Shown in pieces: positions 1-7,919 of a DNA stretch of 54,206 bases. The notes below the pieces were generated by a model. The model saw only the letters and a program-made list of their open reading frames with translations, was not told where the DNA came from and made no database searches. The stretch comes from an uncultured Actinomycetes bacterium (GTDB lineage Bacteria; Actinomycetota; Actinomycetes; Nanopelagicales; Nanopelagicaceae), in NCBI GenBank assembly GCA_903924485.1, contig CAIYBL010000051.1:1-54206 (forward strand), given 5' to 3'. The position numbers and the translations under genes are program-made. The stretch's first letter is position 1; each line of letters begins with the position of its first letter.

Positions 1-450
1 CAAGCCGCTGCCGCTTTGAAACCTCTTGCTGGAACTCTTGCTAAGGATTTATTTGCGATCGGTCTTATTGGTGCTGCGTTGCTTGCTGCATCTATTTTGC
101 CGTTGTCAACGGCGTATTCAGTCAGCGACCTCACTGGGCGTCCTGCTGCTCTTGATGATGGATACGCAGAGGCGCCGTTGTTCTACGGAACTTTCGCCGC
201 AATTACAGTGATTGCCGCTGGGCTTGTCTTATTGCCCGGTGCACCGCTTGTGACAATTTTGATCTGGACTCAGGTGCTCAATGCAGTCCTATTGTTGCCA
301 CTGCTGTTCTATATGTTTGGCATTGCGCGCGATAAGCGCCTCATGGGTGAATTTAGTGCAACAAGAAATATGCAGGCGGTCTATATGGTGATCATCGCCA
401 TGGTCGGAGTCTGTGTGAGTTGCATGCTTTGGTTCACCTTCCGCCGCTAA
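1..450 (+). CDS. NRAMP-family divalent metal transporter, C-terminal part
   Basis: Partial gene cut by the left edge of the window; an open frame runs from base 1 to the TAA at 448-450. About 149 residues remain. Four hydrophobic segments are visible. The stretch with LPLSTAYSVSD, then EAPLFY, then QVLNAVLLLPLLF followed by ARDKRLMGE is characteristic of the last helices of NRAMP/MntH transporters, which import Mn2+ or Fe2+ with protons. The metal-binding DPGN motif lies in the missing N-terminal part, so substrate cannot be judged. Its stop codon is interlocked with that of the convergent gene that follows. Confidence 0.85.
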   Translation, partial: QAAAALKPLAGTLAKDLFAIGLIGAALLAASILPLSTAYSVSDLTGRPAALDDGYAEAPLFYGTFAAITVIAAGLVLLPGAPLVTILIWTQVLNAVLLLPLLFYMFGIARDKRLMGEFSATRNMQAVYMVIIAMVGVCVSCMLWFTFRR

Positions 451-797
451 TTCTTTTCTTTATTACCCTCTTTTTCATCAGCTTCGCGTGCGAGGGCATC
501 AAGATCTGGCCTAGGAATTTTTGGCATGTCACCCTTGAGAAGTCGTCGCCATAAGTAAATGGCAATAGCGCCAAAGAATGGCCATTCAAATGTGTAGACC
601 CACGCCCGCCAATTGCCGTGTTGTGCGCGGCCAAATTCAAACCAACCGGCCCACATGCAAAAAGGAACTGCCAGGACCATGCCTACCGTTAGCCACTTTT
701 TGGCTTTGTCAGAGACTGGTTTTTCCCCGCCTGCTTCTTCGTGAATCCAAGCTGGCTCATTGGTTTCAAAATCGTGCGACGAATTTTTAGCCATCAC
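447..797 (-). CDS. Small membrane protein next to CtaG, unknown function
   Basis: About 116 residues with a hydrophilic acidic N-terminus (about 1-32), two membrane segments (about 34-52 and 70-84) joined by a Trp/Gly-rich loop (WFEFGRAQHGNWRAW), and a charged C-terminal tail rich in Lys and Glu. It follows the CtaG-like gene directly: the upstream TGA (794-796) overlaps a GTG (797) and an ATG (794), so both starts give translational coupling. Coupling to ctaG and the nearby cox genes suggests an accessory role in the terminal oxidase, but no family was recognised. The 3' end overlaps the NRAMP gene by 4 bases. Confidence 0.75.
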   Translation of the reverse strand: MMAKNSSHDFETNEPAWIHEEAGGEKPVSDKAKKWLTVGMVLAVPFCMWAGWFEFGRAQHGNWRAWVYTFEWPFFGAIAIYLWRRLLKGDMPKIPRPDLDALAREADEKEGNKEKN

Positions 798-1633
798 GAT
801 TCACCTTTCTCTTTCCCGTTATCACTCAACAATTGCGCGGCTGCGTCGGCAGCAATTTCCGCATCCACTGAAACTGATCTTCGTTCCTCGCTTTTGATCC
901 AGTGATAAACAGCAAAGGACATCCAGATCGCGTCGATGATCATGCCGCCTGACCACATGATGGATCCACCTCGGCGCTGATCATCCAAGGTAAACATATT
1001 GTTGTAGAGAGATTTAGGGGATATGTAAATAAAGAAACCAGTAAGAGTTTCTGGAACCATCATGAGAAAGAGAGAGATCACTGCGAATGCTGGTGAAATG
1101 CGACGGCCGAAAAGGTTGCGATCGAGCAGATTGAAATAAAAGAAATATGCCACGATGAAATAGAGCGGAACCTCAAGGTAGTTGTGTACCCATGGTCGCT
1201 CCATAATAAATACGTGTGGACCAGGAAGGTGTACTCCGATCATCATTGATGCGTAAATCAACCAACTAAAGACTGGAGAAGAAAGAAACTCGAACACTTT
1301 GTTCTTTGGGTGAAAAGTGGAAGGCGTGCCAAGAACTAGAAGCGGTCCCGTGGCCATCATCAAAGTGACGTGTTGAATCATGTGACACCAAAAGAGATTG
1401 GCCGAATGCACCCCAATAGGAGTACTTACAACAAAAGCAATTGTGCCTAAGCCTGATAAAAAGAATCGGCGTTGACGTTTGGCTAGCGGGTTCACGGAAT
1501 TGGCCGTTGCGCGTAGGTAAAGGTATTCGGAGATAAGTAATGGAATCGTGATTGCCGGTGCTAATTGCCAACTGGACCAAAAGTCCGTAGCTGCGCCCAT
1601 GTCCATAGGTTGCGAGAGTAAACCCAACGGCAA
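794..1633 (-). CDS. ctaG: CtaG-family cytochrome c oxidase assembly membrane protein
   Basis: Polytopic membrane protein of about 279 residues of the Caa3_CtaG type, a family linked to copper delivery to the oxidase. The motif FWCHMIQHVTLMMATGPLL with paired His, the following LGTP, and later GVHLPGPH are typical. It diverges from the cupredoxin and ctaCDE genes, which supports a role in oxidase assembly. The longest frame starts at TTG 1633. An ATG at 1606 (Met-Asp-Met) is an alternative, with TACTCT a few bases upstream that could drive a leaderless mRNA. The last codons are coupled to the next small membrane protein gene. Confidence 0.8.
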   Translation of the reverse strand: MPLGLLSQPMDMGAATDFWSSWQLAPAITIPLLISEYLYLRATANSVNPLAKRQRRFFLSGLGTIAFVVSTPIGVHSANLFWCHMIQHVTLMMATGPLLVLGTPSTFHPKNKVFEFLSSPVFSWLIYASMMIGVHLPGPHVFIMERPWVHNYLEVPLYFIVAYFFYFNLLDRNLFGRRISPAFAVISLFLMMVPETLTGFFIYISPKSLYNNMFTLDDQRRGGSIMWSGGMIIDAIWMSFAVYHWIKSEERRSVSVDAEIAADAAAQLLSDNGKEKGES

Positions 1634-1688
1634 ATGCGCGCGAGGTTTCTAGCCCGAAAAAAACAGGAGGTATCCCCACTCAGAAAAC

Positions 1689-1710
1689 TCTCAGGTATAA
1701 ATTCCTGAGA
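1689..1710. repeat. Perfect inverted repeat in the ctaG/cupredoxin divergent region
   Basis: TCTCAGG at 1689-1695 and CCTGAGA at 1704-1710 are perfect complements separated by the AT-rich 8-mer TATAAATT. It is the only clear dyad in the 177-base region between two divergent respiratory genes. Position and symmetry suggest an operator for a dimeric regulator, or a promoter element, since the spacer resembles a -10 box. The regulator is not identified. Confidence 0.45.
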
Positions 1711-1765
1711 TAACACCCAAAAAAGGTATAGGAGATTGAGAGAAGACCCTTTACTCTTTACCGAT

Positions 1766-1771
1766 TAGGCT
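1766..1771 (+). promoter_or_regulatory. Putative -10 box of the cupredoxin-ctaCDE operon
   Basis: TAGGCT matches the TANNNT -10 element that recurs upstream of many genes in this window. Transcription would start near 1778, giving a leader of about 30 bases that carries a strong purine Shine-Dalgarno run (GAGGGGGG) just before the ATG at 1811. No convincing -35 element is seen. Confidence 0.4.
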
Positions 1772-1810
1772 CGCTCACTTGTGGCCTGGTTCACCTCGAG
1801 GGGGGTCTTT

Positions 1811-2500
1811 ATGAATAAGCGGTTCTTCGCCGCACTCGGAACAGTCATTCTAGGCGCAGCGGTAATCGCTGGAATTGGTACGTATGTTGCCAGTGCAAAG
1901 AATGATTCACGAGTGCTCGCTGCAACACCAGCAGGAACAATGGTGACTCCTCAAGGAACGTTGCCTCACTACACACTCGATATGGCTGCCTATCCCGATT
2001 CAATGGCGGGAAGCCACGGTAAAGATGGTGGCGTTCATCCTGATTGGGTGACATACGGCGATTACACAAACTTTAAAGTCCCAGCACATTCAGTGATCAC
2101 AATCACCATTAAGCAATATGACTCGGGCGCTCGCATTACTAATGACTTCTTTGCAACAGTGCACGGAACCATGGATGGCACGGCAACACTCAACGGCAAG
2201 GTAGTTACATCCGTGGATCCAGAAGCAGTGGGTCACACATTTACCCTGCACGGTTTAGCTGATGCGAAATCACAACTCTTTGTCAGTGTTCCACTGCCGT
2301 CACTTGCCGATTCTGCAGTTCCTGATTCTGGTTATTCCACAACACCGAACGTGGTCACCTTTTCCTTCATCACTGGCGATGCCGGTGAGTATGTGTGGAA
2401 CTGCGAATACCCATGCGGTGATGGAACAACAGCTCGCTTTGGTGGACCAATGTCTACACAAGGTTATATGTCCGGCAACTTCACCGTAGCGAACGCATAA
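1811..2500 (+). CDS. Membrane-anchored cupredoxin-like protein upstream of COX subunit II
   Basis: The start is ATG 1811, because GAGGGGGG sits right before it; a GTG at 1781 is less likely. The protein has 229 residues: an N-terminal hydrophobic segment (about 4-27, signal anchor or signal peptide), then an extracytoplasmic beta-rich domain. Candidate copper ligands are H142 and H147 (GHTFTLHG), C198 and C202 (NCEYPCG) and M214 or M220. The Cys-x3-Cys-Gly arrangement resembles the CuA loop of COX subunit II, but the His usually found four residues after the second Cys is absent. It is first in the ctaCDE cluster, 13 bases before ctaC. It may be a copper chaperone or electron carrier for the oxidase; that role is inference. 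Confidence 0.75.
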   Translation: MNKRFFAALGTVILGAAVIAGIGTYVASAKNDSRVLAATPAGTMVTPQGTLPHYTLDMAAYPDSMAGSHGKDGGVHPDWVTYGDYTNFKVPAHSVITITIKQYDSGARITNDFFATVHGTMDGTATLNGKVVTSVDPEAVGHTFTLHGLADAKSQLFVSVPLPSLADSAVPDSGYSTTPNVVTFSFITGDAGEYVWNCEYPCGDGTTARFGGPMSTQGYMSGNFTVANA

Positions 2501-2513
2501 GGGGGCGCACACA

Positions 2514-3281
2514 ATGTCTGAAGTAGAAACTCCAAAGCGTCCTTCTATTTTGAAGAGCAAGGATGTACAAAAAACTGCAATCCTTTGGGTTGTCTTCACT
2601 GCGATTATTGGTTTTGTTGCTTCCACTGTTCAGGTGCGCGCAATGGGCGCCCCTGCATCAGAGACAATGTCAACGACGATCAACATGATGCGCGTCTTTA
2701 CCTGGGCGGCCTCTCCTGTAGCTGGACTAGTTGCGGCAATGGCAGCAACAACCCTTATGGCAAAGCGTCACTATGGAGATGCGCCACCCGCAGATGCCGA
2801 TCACGGGATTCGAAATAGCCCAAAAGCTGCATCGACATGGCTGGTTGTCTCGGCAATCTTGTGTCTCTTCGCGGTTATCTGGGGAATGATTGTCTTGCAA
2901 AACGACAACGCTGCCTTGCTTAACGGAAAAGCAATGAACATTAATGTCACGGGACAGCAATGGGTTTGGAACTTCGATTACGTCGATAACGGCACCACTC
3001 GAAGTCAAGATCTTTATCTCCCAGTTGATAAGCCTGTTGTATTCCATGTGACATCTAAAGATGTTGTTCACTCATTCTGGATTGTGCAGATGGGTATCAA
3101 AGTGGATGCAAATCCAGGTTATGTGACAGAAACTTCAGTGACACCTAACAAGATCGGCATCTATGACTTGCGGTGCGCAGAACTTTGCGGCCTCTATCAC
3201 GCATATATGCAGAAGAAAGTTCACGTTGTGAGCCAGGCTGACTATGACACCTGGATCCAAAGCCAAGGAGGCAAAGCCTGA
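2514..3281 (+). CDS. ctaC: Cytochrome c oxidase subunit II
   Basis: 255 residues. Hydrophobic helices lie at about 22-42, 60-82 and 108-128, followed by the extracytoplasmic cupredoxin domain. The aromatic electron-entry stretch GQQWVWNFDY is at about 147-156. All CuA ligands are visible: H186 (VVHSFW), then C221, E223, C225, H229 and M232 in CAELCGLYHAYM. There is no fused cytochrome c domain. CuA accepts electrons from cytochrome c and passes them to heme a. ctaC overlaps ctaD by one base (TGATG), so the two are likely translationally coupled. Confidence 0.95.
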   Translation: MSEVETPKRPSILKSKDVQKTAILWVVFTAIIGFVASTVQVRAMGAPASETMSTTINMMRVFTWAASPVAGLVAAMAATTLMAKRHYGDAPPADADHGIRNSPKAASTWLVVSAILCLFAVIWGMIVLQNDNAALLNGKAMNINVTGQQWVWNFDYVDNGTTRSQDLYLPVDKPVVFHVTSKDVVHSFWIVQMGIKVDANPGYVTETSVTPNKIGIYDLRCAELCGLYHAYMQKKVHVVSQADYDTWIQSQGGKA

Positions 3282-5161
3282 TGACTACATTAACTAATCG
3301 TCCAGCTTCTGCTCCGGGACATTCAGCGTCAAAGAAAGCGCTGATAGAAAGATTGAACGTCTTCACGGCATTTGGTCTTGGAATTATTATGGCCATTGTT
3401 TTCTGGTACGCCGCGAAAGCGTTCTTGCCAGCAAACACTGACGGATCATTCATTAAGTCCAACCGTGATCAGTGGGTCTTGCTTTCTATGATCGGTTGGT
3501 TTATCGGTTTCATGACTGGAATCGGCGCACTCATCGGGCCATTCCGCTGGTTACTCGGAAAAGATCTGAACCATGACGAAAATATGTTTTATGCCGGTAA
3601 AGATCTTGGCATAAAGCGCTACTTCCGCTACACAACAGATCACAAGGTTGTCGGTATTCAATACTTGGTAGTTACCACCATCATCTTCTTTGTTGGCGGT
3701 GTTCTTGCAATGTTGATTCGTACCAACCTTGGTCATCCAGGTGGCGGTTGGCTTCAACCTCAGACTTATAACGCGATTGTCGGAACTCACGGAATCATCA
3801 TGATCGTCGGAACGATCATCATGATCACCGGACCTTTCGGTAACTTCATCATGCCAATCATGATTGGCGCGCGCGATATGGCATTCCCTCGCCTAAACGC
3901 ACTGAGCTTCTGGTTGATCGTGGCCGCAATTCCGCCAATCCTTTCTTCCTTCTTCTTAGGTGGAATTCCAACAGGATGGTCTGCGTATAACCCCCTCGCA
4001 GATCAGGCACCTCCTGGCATGGATGGTTACATCATGTTCATCTGCATCTTTGCGATCTCAACGATGGTCGCTGGCGCAAACATCACAACAACTGTTGTGA
4101 AGATGCGTGCAAAGGGCATGACATGGAACCGCACACCTATCTTCATCTACGGAACGGTGGCCTCGGTTGCATTGGCTTTGCCAGCGTTCCCAGTCTTTTT
4201 CCTTTCCCAAGTTATGTCGGCGCTGGATCGCGCAACGGGATCCACTTTCTACGACACTCGTGGCGGCGGAAGCGGATGGCTATACGAGAACCTGTTCTGG
4301 ATCATGGGCCACCCTGAGGTATACGTAATTCTGATTCCTGCAGTTGCAGCCTTGATGGAGATGGCGCCTGTCTTTACGCGTCGCCCACTCTTTAGCTTCA
4401 ATTTGGCAATCATGGGTATTGCTGGAATCTCGGGACTCTCGGTTCTCGTATGGGCTCACCATATGTACATGACTGGATGGGCGCCGCTATTGGCTGGTCC
4501 ATTTATGTTGACGACCGAATTGATTTCGATCCCAACAGGAATGCTCTTCTTAGTGCTTATTGGAACGCTTTGGCGTGGTCGTCTTTGGATGACAATGCCA
4601 ACAGCTTCCATTTACGCACTTCTCTGGAACTTCATGATCGGTGGCATTACTGGCATCTATCTCTCTGACGTTCCTGCTGATGCCTTCTTGCATGGTTCGA
4701 TGTATGTGACTGCGCACTTCCATTACACGCTGATGGGCGCAGGACTTACTGGTGCAATCGCATCTCTAGTCTTCTGGTTCCCAAAGATGACAGGGCGCAT
4801 GTTTGATAAGACTTTGAGTTGGGTTGCCTTCTGGTTAATTCAAATCGGGTTCAACGTCGCATTCATGGGAATGTTTATGGTCGGCCTTGCTGGTCAACCA
4901 CGACGTGTTGAGGCTTACGCTCACATGTTTAGTCAGGGCAACATGGTCACCACTGCTGGTGCCTACGTAATCATGGCTGGAATGTTGGTTCTGTTGTACG
5001 GCATGATCTCATCATGGCGCAACGGAATTATGGCGCCGATGAATCCTTGGTTTGCAAAGACTTTGGAATGGACAGTGCCGAATCCGGTTCCTCTAGAAAA
5101 CTTTGAGGTTCTTCCAGTTGTTACTGAAGATGCCTACGGATATGGAAGGACGCAATCATGA
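3281..5161 (+). CDS. ctaD: Cytochrome c oxidase subunit I with N-terminal extension
   Basis: 626-residue heme-copper oxidase catalytic subunit. Ligands: H170 (GTHGIIM) and H481 for heme a, H479 for heme a3, and H344, H393 and H394 for CuB; the cross-linked Tyr is Y348 in GHPEVY. The D-channel residues D199 (RDMAFPR) and N206 and the Glu E346 are present. At the K-channel position the usual PTG-x-K is IPTG-M-L, so leucine (L422) replaces the conserved lysine. Residues 1-105 form an extension with two hydrophobic helices (about 27-50 and 66-90) before the usual start (IKRYFRYTTDHK). The core subunit I family is certain; proton-pumping behaviour cannot be read from sequence. Confidence 0.95.
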   Translation: MTTLTNRPASAPGHSASKKALIERLNVFTAFGLGIIMAIVFWYAAKAFLPANTDGSFIKSNRDQWVLLSMIGWFIGFMTGIGALIGPFRWLLGKDLNHDENMFYAGKDLGIKRYFRYTTDHKVVGIQYLVVTTIIFFVGGVLAMLIRTNLGHPGGGWLQPQTYNAIVGTHGIIMIVGTIIMITGPFGNFIMPIMIGARDMAFPRLNALSFWLIVAAIPPILSSFFLGGIPTGWSAYNPLADQAPPGMDGYIMFICIFAISTMVAGANITTTVVKMRAKGMTWNRTPIFIYGTVASVALALPAFPVFFLSQVMSALDRATGSTFYDTRGGGSGWLYENLFWIMGHPEVYVILIPAVAALMEMAPVFTRRPLFSFNLAIMGIAGISGLSVLVWAHHMYMTGWAPLLAGPFMLTTELISIPTGMLFLVLIGTLWRGRLWMTMPTASIYALLWNFMIGGITGIYLSDVPADAFLHGSMYVTAHFHYTLMGAGLTGAIASLVFWFPKMTGRMFDKTLSWVAFWLIQIGFNVAFMGMFMVGLAGQPRRVEAYAHMFSQGNMVTTAGAYVIMAGMLVLLYGMISSWRNGIMAPMNPWFAKTLEWTVPNPVPLENFEVLPVVTEDAYGYGRTQS

Positions 5162-5772
5162 GCGTAGAAACTCACGCACATTCAAACCCACATCACGAGC
5201 ATCCAGATGCAGTCGGATCACGAAACCGCCTCGGCGCAATCTTGATCCTGGTTGCTGATATTGCATTCGCACTCAGCGTCATCTTCGTTTACTTCTACCT
5301 CAAAGGTCAGAACGTCAACGGAATGTGGCTACCAAAGGCAAGTGACACAGCAGGTGCAACAACACCTGTGTCCAGTATGGGTGCTTGGTATCTGACGGCG
5401 ATTGCTGCAGTTGGATTACTAACACACCGATACGCACTTGCTGGAGTTCGCGCAAAAAATCAGACACAGTTGAAACTGGGTTCATTGATGGCTTTGATTG
5501 CAAGCCTTGTCGGTCTTGTGTATCAAGGTATGCAAATCAACAGCGCATCATTCACAATCACAATGGGTGCATATGCTTCTTGCTATTACTTAATAGCCGG
5601 ATTGAACTTCATGCACTTACTGTTCACGGTATTTATTTCACTTGGCAACTGGAACCGCTCACGTCTAGGGATCTACGTTTCTGACCATTGGCATGTAGAT
5701 ATCGTTAACGTCTGGTGGATCTGGATGACTGTTTCATCTCTTCTAGGAGCATTCACTCTCTCGTTCACGTAG
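5158..5772 (+). CDS. ctaE: Cytochrome c oxidase subunit III
   Basis: 204 residues with a His-rich N-terminus (HAHSNPHHEHP) and about five membrane helices, ending in WHVDIVNVWWIWMTVSSLL, which is typical of COX III. It overlaps ctaD by 4 bases (ATGA) and is the last gene of the cupredoxin-ctaC-ctaD-ctaE operon. The subunit stabilises the D-channel side of subunit I. A hairpin terminator follows 17 bases after the stop. Confidence 0.9.
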   Translation: MSVETHAHSNPHHEHPDAVGSRNRLGAILILVADIAFALSVIFVYFYLKGQNVNGMWLPKASDTAGATTPVSSMGAWYLTAIAAVGLLTHRYALAGVRAKNQTQLKLGSLMALIASLVGLVYQGMQINSASFTITMGAYASCYYLIAGLNFMHLLFTVFISLGNWNRSRLGIYVSDHWHVDIVNVWWIWMTVSSLLGAFTLSFT

Positions 5773-5789
5773 AACTATTTACCCTTAAG

Positions 5790-5826
5790 AAGAAGGCACT
5801 GCGCTAACCTTGCGTGGTGCCTTCTT
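5790..5826 (+). terminator. Intrinsic terminator of the ctaCDE operon, with a promoter in its loop
   Basis: Perfect 10-bp stem: AAGAAGGCAC (5790-5799) pairs with GTGCCTTCTT (5817-5826) around a 17-base loop, followed by a T-rich stretch. It lies directly after ctaE. The loop contains TAACCT (5805-5810), the apparent -10 box of the next gene, whose GTG start at 5817 is the first base of the right arm. Confidence 0.75.
5805..5819 (+). promoter_or_regulatory. Leaderless promoter and start of the EamA gene
   Basis: TAACCT (5805-5810), then six bases, then GTG at 5817. This matches the TANNNT-N6-start pattern seen at about ten genes here. Transcription starting at the GTG would omit the left arm of the terminator hairpin, so the new mRNA could not refold into it. 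Confidence 0.55.
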
Positions 5827-6716
5827 TGATTTCTAACAAGTCCTGGCTTCCTGCCTATATAGCTTTGGGAATTGTGTGGGGATGTTCATTCATTTTTATT
5901 AAATTGGGATTGGATTTCTTAACTCCCGTCGGAGTCGCCTTTGGGCGCACCGCCCTTGGTGCACTTGCACTAGTTGTTGTCAGCAAATCTCGAAAGATTT
6001 CACTACCCACAGATAAGCGGATATGGGCGCACTTGTGGGTTGTAGCGATGTTACTCAACGTTGTCCCTGGGGTGCTCTTCGGAGTTGCCGAAACTCACGT
6101 CACGTCAATTTTGGCAGGAATCATTAATGCAGTAACTCCACTTATGACGCTGTCTGTGATGATGATTGTCTTTCGCGAAGAAAAGGCCAAGAGTCACCAG
6201 GTGATCGGCCTGGTGATTGGTTTTCTCGGAGTTCTCACCGTCCTTGGTGCATGGCATGGGCTTGGCAGCAATCCCATCTCCGCGATTATTGCTTTACTCG
6301 CTGCAGTGCTTTGCTACGGGTTTGCCTTTCCCTATTCGCGAAAGTTTGTCTTGCCTTACAAGTTAGAACCAGAAGCTGCTGCAACCACACAAGTCTCACT
6401 CGCGGCTGCGACACTTCTGCCTTTCTATTTGATGGACGGAATCGCCCGTGATTACTACCGCCCGGGTCCGGTATTCGCGATGGTTGCATTGGGAGTCTTT
6501 GGCACGGGATTTGCCTACATTTGGAATTTCCAGATTATGGCAGCTGCGGGAAGCGCCATCGCTAGCTCGGTCACATATGTGACGCCAGTGATTGCCGTTC
6601 TCGTAGGTGTGATTTTCCTAGGTGAAGGTATTTCCTGGAATCAACCAGTAGGTGGCGCAATAGTTTTATTAGGCGCGGCAATCAGCCAAGGGAGAATTCG
6701 CCTTAATCGATCTTAA
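5817..6716 (+). CDS. EamA-family (DMT) drug/metabolite transporter
   Basis: About 299 residues with roughly ten hydrophobic helices in two EamA repeats. The first repeat begins with YIALGIVWGCSFIFIKLGLDFLTPVGVAFGR, a hallmark of this family; the second ends with VTPVIAVLVGVIFLGEGISW. EamA proteins export amino acids, metabolites or drugs; the substrate is unknown here. GTG 5817 is chosen over GTG 5814 because it lies six bases after a -10 box. The 3' end overlaps the convergent NicO gene by 14 bases. Confidence 0.85.
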   Translation: MPSLISNKSWLPAYIALGIVWGCSFIFIKLGLDFLTPVGVAFGRTALGALALVVVSKSRKISLPTDKRIWAHLWVVAMLLNVVPGVLFGVAETHVTSILAGIINAVTPLMTLSVMMIVFREEKAKSHQVIGLVIGFLGVLTVLGAWHGLGSNPISAIIALLAAVLCYGFAFPYSRKFVLPYKLEPEAAATTQVSLAAATLLPFYLMDGIARDYYRPGPVFAMVALGVFGTGFAYIWNFQIMAAAGSAIASSVTYVTPVIAVLVGVIFLGEGISWNQPVGGAIVLLGAAISQGRIRLNRS

Positions 6717-7890
6717 AAGCATCACGAATTGGCCCTAATTCAATTCCCGCCTTTGCGTGGTCAGAGATTTCACCGCGGTTGAGTTGTGAAGTATGTGCCT
6801 TGTTGTGCCAACGCTCTTCAATTTTGCCAAAGCGCCAGAGAGCCAAGGCAACAATCCACACCACTGCGAAGAGCCCGACAATTATGAAGCCAGCAGAGTT
6901 GAGATTAAATCTTCCCGCGTAGTCCCATAGTCCACCTGTAAGGTTGAGCTGCTTAACAATCACTTGCAGGATTTCAAGGCCTCCAACAAAGAGCGCAACA
7001 GAAACAGAGAGCCCGGTAATCACAATGTTGTAATACACCTTGCGAACGGGTTTGGAAAATGCCCAGCCGTATGCGAAGTTCATGAATGAACCATCAATAG
7101 TGTCGAGCAAACTCATTCCTCCGGCAAAAAACATCGGCAAAGAAAGTATTGCCCACCAAGGAAGCCCTGCAATTACGGATGACCCAGCAAGTACAAGTAA
7201 TCCGATCTCCGTTGCGGTGTCAAAGCCAAGGCCGAAGAGAATTCCAAGCGGATACATTTTCCAACTAGCGTCAATCCGACGCGCTATTGGACCAAAGAAG
7301 CGCATCAGCAAGCCTCGTGAGTTTAAGTGCTTTTCTAGCTCTTCTTCGTTATACATACCCTTTCGCATGTCAAAGAAAACTCGAAGAATTGAAATCAAGA
7401 TAACTAGGTTGAGAACGGCGATCAACATCAAAAACGTTCCACTGATTGTTGTCCCGATAAGTCCCGTGTAATGGTGCAACGAAGAATTCTGATCTTTTAG
7501 TTGAACACCTAGCGCTTTGATACCAAAGTTGAGCAAGATTGCGAGCGTTGCAACGACCGATGAGTGGCCAAGGGAGAAGAAGAACCCGACCGCGAGGGGG
7601 CGCTTTCCCTCCGACATCAATTTACGAGTCGTGTTATCAATGGCGGAAATATGATCGGCATCAAAGGCGTGACGCATGCCTAGTGTGTAGGCCAGGGCAG
7701 CGGTGCCCCATCCAAAGAGGGAGCCATCTGACAACTTGTAGTGCCCGCTGGTTGCAGCGAACATGAGAGCGGCACCGGCGATATGCAAAAAAGCAATGAA
7801 CCCAAACATCGCGTATATACGGCGCCATTCATCGCGACTCAGGCGCTGGCGCAAGGGGATCCGCTGGGGCTCCTTCACGACGATATTCAT
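6703..7890 (-). CDS. NicO/NiCoT-family nickel/cobalt permease
   Basis: 395 residues, integral membrane. The signature H-x4-DH of NiCoT permeases is visible as RHAFDADH (H74, D79, H80), and LGFDTATEIGLL is the second family motif. These permeases take up Ni2+ or Co2+ with high affinity. ATG 7890 is preferred because GAGGGG lies seven bases upstream; a TTG at 7896 also exists. A perfect palindrome of Nur-box form lies upstream between the likely -10 and the start, which points to nickel uptake repressed by nickel. No urease, hydrogenase or Ni-SOD gene is in the window. Confidence 0.9.
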   Translation of the reverse strand: MNIVVKEPQRIPLRQRLSRDEWRRIYAMFGFIAFLHIAGAALMFAATSGHYKLSDGSLFGWGTAALAYTLGMRHAFDADHISAIDNTTRKLMSEGKRPLAVGFFFSLGHSSVVATLAILLNFGIKALGVQLKDQNSSLHHYTGLIGTTISGTFLMLIAVLNLVILISILRVFFDMRKGMYNEEELEKHLNSRGLLMRFFGPIARRIDASWKMYPLGILFGLGFDTATEIGLLVLAGSSVIAGLPWWAILSLPMFFAGGMSLLDTIDGSFMNFAYGWAFSKPVRKVYYNIVITGLSVSVALFVGGLEILQVIVKQLNLTGGLWDYAGRFNLNSAGFIIVGLFAVVWIVALALWRFGKIEERWHNKAHTSQLNRGEISDHAKAGIELGPIRDAFKID

Positions 7891-7919
7891 GCTCAAACCC
7901 CTCGGAACGTCCTAATTCT

